A program made the position numbers and the translations under genes. Of a DNA stretch of 6,601 bases, positions 1-4,540 are shown piece by piece (position 1 is the first letter of the stretch; each line of letters begins with the position of its first letter). This DNA is from Gemmatimonadota bacterium (GTDB lineage Bacteria; Gemmatimonadota; Gemmatimonadetes; Palauibacterales; Palauibacteraceae). The stretch is taken from assembly GCA_030601615.1 (NCBI GenBank), contig JAUVTH010000080.1:1-6601 (forward strand), written 5' to 3'. Below the pieces are notes generated by a model that did not search any database, was not told where the DNA came from, and was given only the letters and a program-made list of their open reading frames with translations.

Positions 1-47
1 ACCAGCAACAGGAGAACCGCCAGCACCACCCGCATCGAGTCTCGCAT
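1..47 (-). CDS. N-terminus of an exported protein (partial, runs off the window)
   Basis: Reading leftwards from the ATG at 47-45, the frame is open to the window edge and gives 15 codons beginning MRDSMRVVLAVLLLL. This is a short charged n-region followed by a leucine/valine-rich hydrophobic stretch, as expected at the start of a Sec signal peptide or a signal anchor. A GAGG ribosome-binding site lies about six bases upstream of the ATG. A second in-frame ATG at 35-33 is possible. The mature protein is outside the window, so no function can be given. The orientation matches the sigma-factor operon, but a gap of about 215 bp separates them and it may have its own promoter. Confidence 0.5.
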   Translation of the reverse strand, partial: MRDSMRVVLAVLLLL

Positions 48-71
48 GGGACGCCTCGTTATCTGTATCCC

Positions 72-89
72 GCCCCGAGGGGCACTATA
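72..89 (-). promoter_or_regulatory. Possible -10 box (TATAGT) and leader hairpin for the leftward partial gene
   Basis: On the minus strand TATAGT (89-84) resembles a sigma-70 -10 box. It is followed immediately by a GC-rich self-complementary stretch, GCCC-CTCG-GGGC (83-72), which would fold in the leader RNA. The only good -35-like hexamer upstream (TTGACG, 119-114) sits 24 bp away, too far for a standard promoter. The call therefore rests on the -10 alone and is weak. Confidence 0.2.
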
Positions 90-262
90 TCCGCTTCGCG
101 ACCACCCCGGGTTCGTCAACAACCTGCTCATACTCGCTTCGACCCACTGTTAGACATTGTCCGTTCCTAATCGAATCCCTGAACCACCCGGTTTCCATCG
201 CCTCCGCTGTCTGGGATCGCCTCGGCTGGATCGTTGCCATCTCTGATGCTCACAGGCTCGCA

Positions 263-682
263 TCACTCGGAGCTGTCACCCGACTCTGCGTCTTCCTCCT
301 GCTCGGCCTCGTGCTCCCGCTCCTGCTCTTCCAACAGCGCCCGGTAGCGTTCCACCTGGTCCGATGTGAGCACAGCCTCGATATGGGCTCGAGCCGAATC
401 CACGACCGCCTCCCACTCCGGTCGCACCTGGTCGAAGACCGCCGACATCCGTTCCCGTGTTTCGGCCAGGATCGGATCGATCTCAGCCTGCTGCTCAGGG
501 GTCACGCCGAGCTCATCGGCGAAACGTTCGATCGTGCTCCTGCCTTCACGCCGATGCGACCTGTCGCCCGCATCCTGCGTCATGTGCAGTGCGTATCTCT
601 CGCCTGCCAGTCCCACGGCGAGCCCTGCTGCGAACATGAGTCCGAGCAGGACGGCGGCTCGTCCTCGACTGGCTCTCATCAT
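263..682 (-). CDS. Membrane-anchored periplasmic Spy/CpxP/CnrX-like protein
   Basis: A 139-residue protein with a short basic N-terminus and a hydrophobic segment (about residues 9-26) that serves as a signal peptide or membrane anchor. A charged, all-helical periplasmic domain follows. Two LTxxQ-like motifs are visible, GVTPEQQAEI (60-69) and LTSDQVERY (105-113). These characterise the Spy/CpxP/CnrX superfamily of hooked four-helix periplasmic proteins, which act as chaperones or as sensors of metals and envelope stress. The length is close to CnrX. The tail from about residue 117 is very rich in Glu. Histidines are at 33, 43, 100 and 124, but the HxxxH and HxxxM ligand pattern of CnrX is not evident, so metal sensing is unproven. 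The gene overlaps the preceding one by four bases (ATGA), which implies translational coupling. A second ATG directly follows the first and could equally be the start. The assigned role as sensor or co-regulator of the adjacent sigma factor is inferred from context. Confidence 0.75.
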   Translation of the reverse strand: MMRASRGRAAVLLGLMFAAGLAVGLAGERYALHMTQDAGDRSHRREGRSTIERFADELGVTPEQQAEIDPILAETRERMSAVFDQVRPEWEAVVDSARAHIEAVLTSDQVERYRALLEEQEREHEAEQEEDAESGDSSE

Positions 683-1047
683 GGCGCCGGCTCGTACAGG
701 ACCATCATCAGCACGTCCACATCGCGCAGACTGTCCCGGCCGAACGTCGATGGGATCGCTTCGTGCGAGCGAACCAGGTCTTCCACCGCGGGTGCAGTGG
801 CGAGGTTCTCCTCCAGGTCCATCTGACCGGCGTGCCGGAGAGCCAGGCCTGCGAAAATGAGTGTGACGGCAGCCGCCACGGGGCTGAGAATCGTGGCCCA
901 GTCTGCGATCGCGTCGAGCCAGTTCTCCCTGCGAGCGGCCAGGAGTGGCCGCGCTTCACCGAGGATCACCAGCCGCATGCGCCGCCACATCAGATCATCG
1001 GGGCGCAGCGAGCGCAGCCACGTCGGCCACTTGCTGTCGTTTCTCAT
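679..1047 (-). CDS. Single-pass membrane protein, candidate anti-sigma factor of the ECF operon
   Basis: A 122-residue protein. The N-terminal half (1-50) is rich in Arg and Trp and predicted cytoplasmic. A transmembrane helix follows at about 51-71, and the C-terminal ~50 residues should lie in the periplasm by the positive-inside rule. I chose the ATG at 1047 because GGAG lies seven bases upstream and it leaves a four-base gap after the sigma-factor stop. An upstream ATG at 1068 would add seven residues and overlap the sigma gene by 17 bp. Placed between an ECF sigma gene and a CnrX-like gene, with cytoplasmic-TM-periplasmic topology, it fits a CnrY-type anti-sigma factor whose cytosolic segment holds the sigma factor. 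There is no zinc-finger anti-sigma (HxxxCxxC) motif and I recognise no family from sequence alone. The function is inferred from position and topology. Confidence 0.7.
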   Translation of the reverse strand: MRNDSKWPTWLRSLRPDDLMWRRMRLVILGEARPLLAARRENWLDAIADWATILSPVAAAVTLIFAGLALRHAGQMDLEENLATAPAVEDLVRSHEAIPSTFGRDSLRDVDVLMMVLYEPAP

Positions 1048-1051
1048 ACGT

Positions 1052-1633
1052 CTACTCCGTATCCTCATCTTCTGCGTTTGCCGGTCCGACGTCCGGGCCG
1101 ATCAGTCTTCGTAGCGCCCGGCGGGCGTGGTGCACATGCGCCCGGGAGGTACCCACGGCGATCCCGAGGATCCCGGCGATCTCCTGGTGGCTGTAGCCCT
1201 CCAGGTCGTAGAGCGTGACCGCAAGACGCTGCATTTCCGGCAACTCGCCGAGGGCGATCACCACTCGCTCGCGAGTCAATTCCCGCTGGAGGTCCTTCTC
1301 CGGGTCGGGGCCGCCCGCCGCCGACACCGGTATCTCTTCGTGTCTCCTGAGGGCCTCCCGGCGCCTCAGGTTCAGGCACGTGGATCGCAGTACCCGGTAG
1401 AACCACGGTCCGAACGGACTGCCCGGCTTCAACTGGTCGATCCGCTCGAGCGCCCGAATGAAAGCGCCCTGAACGGCATCTTCCGCGTCGTGCGCATCGC
1501 GCAGTACCGATACGGCGATGGCATACGCCTCGTCGAGATAGCGATCAACGAGGCTCCCGAATGCGTCCTCGCTCCCGTTCTGCACCTGACGGACGAGCGT
1601 CTGCTCTTCCGCCAGGCTCTCGGCGGACCTCAT
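1052..1633 (-). CDS. ECF-family RNA polymerase sigma factor (RpoE-like)
   Basis: A 193-residue sigma-70 family protein of the extracytoplasmic-function type. Region 2 spans about residues 24-92, including DAEDAVQGAFIRALE (49-63) and the WFYRVLRSTCLNLRRR segment typical of regions 2.3-2.4. Region 4 spans about 121-177, with LPEMQRLAVTLYDLEGYSHQ followed by the helix-turn-helix EIAGILGIAVGTSRAHVHHA. Regions 1 and 3 are absent, as expected for this class. The length is normal (about 170-200 residues). The start ATG at 1633 has AAAGGG about five bases upstream. The protein ends in an acidic tail (ANAEDEDTE). It is the first gene of a leftward operon with the single-pass membrane protein and the Spy/CnrX-like protein. 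The inferred model is that the membrane partner sequesters it until an envelope signal releases it to direct transcription of stress or export genes. The targets are unknown. Confidence 0.93.
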   Translation of the reverse strand: MRSAESLAEEQTLVRQVQNGSEDAFGSLVDRYLDEAYAIAVSVLRDAHDAEDAVQGAFIRALERIDQLKPGSPFGPWFYRVLRSTCLNLRRREALRRHEEIPVSAAGGPDPEKDLQRELTRERVVIALGELPEMQRLAVTLYDLEGYSHQEIAGILGIAVGTSRAHVHHARRALRRLIGPDVGPANAEDEDTE

Positions 1634-1717
1634 GTCGCCCTTTCGGACCTGGTTGCAGTCCTATGGCTCAGGCCCGGCCGAATCGAGGCTTTGCGTCGTC
1701 GCCCTCGCAACACTCTT

Positions 1718-1743
1718 AACACGTCTCTCTCTTCAGGCGTTGC
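1718..1743 (-). promoter_or_regulatory. Possible autoregulatory ECF promoter of the sigma operon
   Basis: On the minus strand GCAAC (1743-1739, compare ECF -35 GGAAC) is followed after 15 bp by CGTGTT (1723-1718, compare ECF -10 CGTC/GTCTA types). This would give a leader of roughly 75-80 nt before the sigma-factor ATG at 1633. ECF sigma operons are commonly autoregulated through such sites. The -35 overlaps an 8-bp palindrome GTTGCAAC (1739-1746). Both boxes deviate from consensus, so this is only a candidate. Confidence 0.25.
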
Positions 1744-1764
1744 AACTGACTCCCCGAGGATGCG

Positions 1765-1796
1765 AGGAGCCTGTCCGCGTTATGGGGCGAGCCGCG
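1765..1796 (+). repeat. Left terminal inverted repeat
   Basis: The arm starts AGGAGCCTGTCCG, then C, then GTTATGG, then GGCGAGCCGCG. Read inward it matches the reverse complement of 2008-2038, with differences only at the 14th base (C versus A), the 22nd base (G versus T) and one extra A in the left copy. Confidence 0.75.
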
Positions 1797-1826
1797 TTCG
1801 CAGCGTCCCAGGGGCAAATCATAGGC

Positions 1827-1867
1827 GGCGCCCCGCAGGCATAGCCATAGCTACGTCGAGGGGCGCC
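1827..1867. other. Hairpin inside the inverted-repeat element
   Basis: GGCGCCCC (1827-1834) pairs with GGGGCGCC (1860-1867). A nested TAGC/GCTA stem (1842-1845 with 1850-1853) closes on a CATA loop. The outer stem is eight G-C pairs. No T-run follows on either strand, so it does not look like a conventional intrinsic terminator and is better read as part of the element's structured core. Confidence 0.5.
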
Positions 1868-1881
1868 AACGACTGAGATGG

Positions 1882-1913
1882 CCCTGTGACGCCCTAACCC
1901 GAAGGGCACAGGG
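1882..1913. other. Second hairpin inside the inverted-repeat element
   Basis: CCCTGTG (1882-1888) pairs with CACAGGG (1907-1913). After a three-base ACG bulge on the left side, CCC (1892-1894) pairs with GGG (1904-1906) around a nine-base loop. The same CCCTGTG word recurs near the right arm (2001-2007) and could compete for pairing with CACAGGG. There is no T-tract. Confidence 0.5.
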
Positions 1914-1950
1914 GGATTACGCGGTTGATCGGGTGTCTCTCCTCCTCGCC

Positions 1951-1963
1951 GTAGCCCTGCTAC
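1951..1963. other. Third small hairpin inside the element
   Basis: GTAGC (1951-1955) and GCTAC (1959-1963) are perfect complements around a CCT loop. On its own it is short enough to be chance, but it adds to two stronger hairpins in the same 211-bp core. Confidence 0.3.
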
Positions 1964-2007
1964 AACTCGTCGTCGTTCCTACGCTGAACACGCGTAAGAC
2001 CCCTGTG

Positions 2008-2038
2008 CGCGGCCGCACCATAACTCGGACAGGCTCCT
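2008..2038 (-). repeat. Right terminal inverted repeat
   Basis: On the minus strand this arm reads AGGAGCCTGTCCG, then A, then GTTATGG, then TGCGGCCGCG, the partner of the arm at 1765-1796. On the minus strand the base just outside is T within CTAG, while the left copy is preceded by GCG, so the conserved block begins at the A of AGGAG. Confidence 0.75.
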
Positions 2039-2214
2039 AGACGCCGTGCCCGGATATCGGCAAGCGCGGTGTCGGTTTGTTGCCGGACGGGCAGAGCCGT
2101 GTGAGTGCGCCCGCGCCGGCACGAGGAGATTGCTTGCTCCCCCGTGAGGCCGGTCGCATCTTCCACCACGGCAACGGACAGTGATCATTGAACCCACAGG
2201 TGCAGGGCGGAAGA
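2039..2214. other. Gene-free leader region upstream of the etf block
   Basis: No convincing coding sequence lies here on either strand. The short minus-strand frames that cross it have no recognisable protein features. It should contain the promoter of the downstream four-gene block, but I could not identify a convincing -35/-10 pair. A loose inverted pair CGGCAA/TTGCCG (2058-2063 and 2080-2085) is present and may be chance. Just before 2215, AGGGCGGA provides a ribosome-binding site. Confidence 0.4.
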
Positions 2215-2736
2215 ATGGCAAGTGACGGACAGAACACCCGAGAGCTGGATCTCGCGTCCCGGACCCTCGTCGAGGAGCGGGTGCGATCGCTGCGCCGCCA
2301 GGTGAAGCGCGAGCTGGACCCCGACGACCTGGTACTTCGGCCGACCGCTCCGGCCGCGCGACGCCACCTGTTCGAGGAAGCTTGCGAGCTCTACTGGAAC
2401 GAGCTCAACTGGGAGCAACTTACGCAGGAGGAGCTGTGCGACGAGGGGGAACTGACCGAAATGGTGTTTCCGGGGCTCCTCACCCTTGTCAAAGCCTGGC
2501 TGCCGCGGGCCGACAACGGAGAGCCCGACAGGGATCGCGAGCACCGTGACGTGGCGCACGACTTCCTGTTGTGGCTCGCCTCCAGGCTCGTCGAACTGCG
2601 GATCAAGAGACCCGAGGACGGGGAAGACCGTTCGCAGATTCAGGGAGCGATTCAGGTCACGGACGATCTGATCGACCTCGTTTCGTACCGACTCTACTGC
2701 ATATCAGACGGCGAGATCGAGAAACTGGTAAACTGA
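2215..2736 (+). CDS. Acidic helical protein of unknown function, first gene of the etf block
   Basis: A 173-residue protein that I do not recognise. I chose the ATG at 2215 because an AGGGCGGA ribosome-binding site lies just upstream. A TTG at 2188 would add nine residues but has no clear site. The protein has no signal peptide or membrane segment, so it is probably cytosolic. It is strongly acidic and predicted largely helical: a charged N-terminal helix (about 18-35), an aromatic/acidic patch ELYWNELNWEQL (58-69), an acidic helix (70-82), a more hydrophobic section (84-97), a helix after EHRDVAHDF (109-117), and a C-terminal helix (148-173). Cysteines are at 57, 75 and 162, with no metal-binding spacing. 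Its stop lies 47 bp upstream of the etfB start, on the same strand, so co-transcription with etfBA is likely. Whether it acts on the flavoprotein is unknown. Confidence 0.75.
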   Translation: MASDGQNTRELDLASRTLVEERVRSLRRQVKRELDPDDLVLRPTAPAARRHLFEEACELYWNELNWEQLTQEELCDEGELTEMVFPGLLTLVKAWLPRADNGEPDRDREHRDVAHDFLLWLASRLVELRIKRPEDGEDRSQIQGAIQVTDDLIDLVSYRLYCISDGEIEKLVN

Positions 2737-2770
2737 TCCGGGCGGATCCCGCCTATTACATCTGCAAGAC

Positions 2771-2776
2771 GGAAGG
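2771..2776 (+). promoter_or_regulatory. Ribosome-binding site that fixes the TTG start of etfB
   Basis: GGAAGG lies seven bases upstream of the TTG at 2784. No ATG or GTG in frame gives a correct EtfB N-terminus, and the open frame upstream of 2784 runs back through the preceding gene in another frame. The site therefore decides the start. Confidence 0.7.
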
Positions 2777-2783
2777 TACCCAA

Positions 2784-3533
2784 TTGAGAACCATAGTCTG
2801 CATCAAGCGTGTCCCCGATTCCGAGGCGCGCGTGCGGGTCTCGGCGGACGGAAGAGGGATCGACCCATCTGGCACGAAGTTCGTGCTGAACCCGTACGAT
2901 GAGATCGCCCTTGAAGCGGCACTCCAGCTGAAGGAAGAGGCCGGCGACGGAACCGTCACGGCGATTACCGTCGGGTCGGATGACGCGAAAGAGACCCTGC
3001 GGTCCGCACTGGCCATGGGCGCGGACGACGGTGTGCTGCTCAGGTCGGAAGGCTCGGTAGACGGCCTGACCGTCGCGCGGGCGCTGGCGGACGAGGTTTC
3101 GGGAAGGCAGTACGACCTGCTTCTGTTCGGCAAGCAGGCCATCGACGACGACAACATGCAAGTCCCCGCCATGGTCGCCCAGATGTTGGGCCTCCCGTGC
3201 GCGACGGTCGTCGTGGACCTCGAGATCCACGACGGCGTGGCTACCGCGAAGCGAGAGGTCGAGGGAGGGCACGAGATCGTGGAGTTCGACCTCCCCGGAG
3301 TCGTGGCGGCCCAGAAAGGTCTCAAGGAGCCCCGTTATCCGAGTCTCAAGGGGATCATGGCGGCCAAGCGCAAGCCACTGGAAGAAAAAGATATCGAGCT
3401 GCGCGCTCCGAAGATCGAGCTGCTGGAGCTGACGATGCCGCCTGCGCGTCCGGAGCCACAGATCGTCGGGGAGGGGCCTGAGGCCGTTCCGGAGCTCGTG
3501 CGTCGACTTCGAGAGGAAGCGAAGGTGCTCTGA
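2784..3533 (+). CDS. etfB: Electron transfer flavoprotein subunit beta
   Basis: With a TTG start the protein is 249 residues, the usual EtfB length, and opens with the typical MRTIVCIKRVPDSEARVRV strand. Visible family features are FVLNPYDEIALEAALQLKE (33-51), the AMP/nucleotide-binding segment FGKQAIDDDNMQVP (115-128), and the beta-subunit signature REVEGGHEIVEFDLPGVV (157-174) running into the recognition loop GLKEPRYPSLKGIMAAKRKP (179-198). This loop docks on partner dehydrogenases. EtfB binds AMP structurally and forms a cytosolic heterodimer with EtfA that relays electrons from acyl-CoA and related dehydrogenases, normally to ETF:quinone oxidoreductase. The etfA start overlaps its stop by one base. 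A frame extended upstream to 2571 exists but overlaps the preceding gene and is not EtfB-like. Neither ETF-QO nor a dehydrogenase is in the window, so the donor and acceptor cannot be named. Confidence 0.95.
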   Translation: MRTIVCIKRVPDSEARVRVSADGRGIDPSGTKFVLNPYDEIALEAALQLKEEAGDGTVTAITVGSDDAKETLRSALAMGADDGVLLRSEGSVDGLTVARALADEVSGRQYDLLLFGKQAIDDDNMQVPAMVAQMLGLPCATVVVDLEIHDGVATAKREVEGGHEIVEFDLPGVVAAQKGLKEPRYPSLKGIMAAKRKPLEEKDIELRAPKIELLELTMPPARPEPQIVGEGPEAVPELVRRLREEAKVL

Positions 3534-4519
3534 TGGCCGATATCCTGGCATTTGCGGAAACGCGCGACGGAGCCCTGAGGCCGGTCGCCGGGGAGGTCGT
3601 CGCGGCGGCGCGAAGCATCGCTGACCAGATGCAGGGACAGGTCCTGGCTCTCGTCATCGGAGGCCCGGGTTCGACCGAGGCGGCGTCTGACCTGGCCCGG
3701 TACGGTGCCGATCGAATCCTGGTAGCCGAAGACGAAAGCCTCAGCCTGTACAACCCTGACGTGGCTGTCGAAATGGTAGCGTCGGCAGTCGCCGGAGCCA
3801 CCCCGGGCGCGATCCTGTTCCCGGCGTCCGCGCAGGGGAAGGACCTGGCGGCGCGAGTCGCAGCCCGGCTCGATGTGGCGTTGGCCTCGGAGGTGACGGA
3901 GATCGAGGTCGAGAACGGCCAGCCCGTCGTTACGCGCCCGATGTACGGCGGAAAGGCCTACGGACGATTCCGGTTCCTTGAATCGCCGGCCCTGATCAGC
4001 CTGCGGCCGAACGTGTTTCCGGCGAGCGAAAACCCGCGGGCCGGCACGGTGGAAGCGCTGGCTTCGGTGGCCGTCGAGCGGAAGACCCGGGTGTTGGGGC
4101 TGGAGAAGGCCGAGCGGGAGACGCTGGACGTGAGAGAGGCGCCTGTGGTGGTGGCGGGGGGCAGGGGGCTACAGGATCCGGACAACTGGAAGCTCCTGGA
4201 GGACCTGGTCGATGCACTCGGAGAAGAGGCCACGCTAGGCGCCAGCCGGGCCGTCGTTGACGCAGGATGGCGCCCGCACTCCGAACAGGTCGGGCAAACC
4301 GGCAAGGTTGTGTCACCGGGTCTTTACTTCGCGGTCGGCATCAGCGGAGCGATCCAGCATCTGGCGGGGATACGTACCGCCGGAGTGATCGTGGCGGTGA
4401 ACAAGGACGCCGAAGCGCCGATATTCGGAGTCGCGAACTACGGCGTCGTAGGGGACCTGTTCGAGGTCCTCCCGCGGCTCACGGAAGAAATACGCGCCGT
4501 GAGGGGGTCGGACGGCTAG
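3533..4519 (+). CDS. etfA: Electron transfer flavoprotein subunit alpha
   Basis: A 328-residue EtfA of normal length. The N-terminal domain (about 1-185) has the ETF nucleotide-binding-like fold. It includes LFPASAQGKDLAARVAARLD (95-114) and VTRPMYGGKAYG (133-144), both typical of the subunit. The C-terminal FAD domain (about 200-320) shows VVAGGRGL (206-213), LGASRAVVDAGW (235-246), QVGQTGKVVSP (252-262), YFAVGISGAIQHLAG (265-279), and VAVNKD...APIF (287-298) followed by ANYGVVGD (301-308). These are the residues that hold FAD. The start ATG shares its A with the etfB TGA stop (TGATG), with GAAGG seven bases upstream, so translation of the two subunits is coupled, as suits a 1:1 heterodimer. 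The stop codon lies inside a 9-bp tandem repeat that leads directly into the next gene. Confidence 0.96.
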   Translation: MADILAFAETRDGALRPVAGEVVAAARSIADQMQGQVLALVIGGPGSTEAASDLARYGADRILVAEDESLSLYNPDVAVEMVASAVAGATPGAILFPASAQGKDLAARVAARLDVALASEVTEIEVENGQPVVTRPMYGGKAYGRFRFLESPALISLRPNVFPASENPRAGTVEALASVAVERKTRVLGLEKAERETLDVREAPVVVAGGRGLQDPDNWKLLEDLVDALGEEATLGASRAVVDAGWRPHSEQVGQTGKVVSPGLYFAVGISGAIQHLAGIRTAGVIVAVNKDAEAPIFGVANYGVVGDLFEVLPRLTEEIRAVRGSDG

Positions 4520-4540
4520 AGTGGCTAGAGTGGCTGGAGT
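4514..4540 (+). repeat. Three tandem 9-bp repeats across the etfA stop and the next start
   Basis: GGCTAGAGT occurs at 4514-4522 and 4523-4531 and, with one change (GGCTGGAGT), at 4532-4540. Copy one contains the etfA stop TAG. Every copy ends in a GTG in the frame of the following gene (4521, 4530, 4539). The unit is three codons long, so gain or loss of a copy keeps the frame and only changes the number of N-terminal residues. Confidence 0.8.

Larger units (their letters stand above)
1765..2038. mobile_element. 274-bp MITE-like element bounded by ~31-bp inverted repeats
   Basis: Two arms, 1765-1796 and 2008-2038, are inverted copies beginning AGGAGCCTGTCCG and continuing through GTTATGG to GCCGCG. 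They match at about 29 of 32 positions, with two substitutions and one single-base indel. The 211 bp between them contain no ORF resembling a transposase, but hold three compact hairpins. Long terminal inverted repeats around a short non-coding, structured core are the hallmarks of a miniature inverted-repeat transposable element or the collapsed remnant of an insertion sequence. No clear target-site duplication is visible: the left flank ends GATGCG and the right flank begins AGACGC. The element occupies most of the otherwise gene-free gap between the sigma operon and the etf operon. I do not recognise the IS family of these ends. A large structured RNA closed by the two arms is an alternative. 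Confidence 0.6.

Noticed and set aside
311..860. Overlapping plus-strand frames opposite the Spy/CnrX-like and single-pass genes
   Set aside because: They are shadows of minus-strand genes that have coherent signal anchors, helices and overlapping operon structure.
1127..1876. A 249-residue open frame on the plus strand opposite the sigma factor
   Set aside because: It covers the complement of a well-supported ECF sigma gene and runs into the inverted-repeat element. Its translation has no family features.
1882..1915. Intrinsic terminator
   Set aside because: The stem is good but there is no T-tract on either strand, and no gene ends close by on either side.
1634..2214. Riboswitch, tRNA or CRISPR array in the large gap
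   Set aside because: No tRNA cloverleaf with a TTCGA arm, no regularly spaced direct repeats and no riboswitch consensus that I recognise. The inverted-repeat arrangement explains the structure better.
1960..2237. Three short minus-strand frames across the right end of the inverted-repeat element
   Set aside because: They are Arg/Pro/Ser-rich, without a ribosome-binding site, and none resembles a transposase. One crosses the terminal repeat, as expected for non-coding DNA.
2741..2753. GGCGG-ATC-CCGCC hairpin between the unknown gene and etfB
   Set aside because: It has only five pairs with a three-base loop and no T-tract, and the short spacing favours co-transcription. It is too weak to call as a terminator or attenuator.
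2694..3551. A 285-residue open frame on the minus strand opposite etfB
   Set aside because: It is the antisense shadow of etfB in high-GC sequence. It has His/Arg/Asp-rich composition, no ribosome-binding site and no recognisable domain, while the plus strand encodes a clear EtfB.
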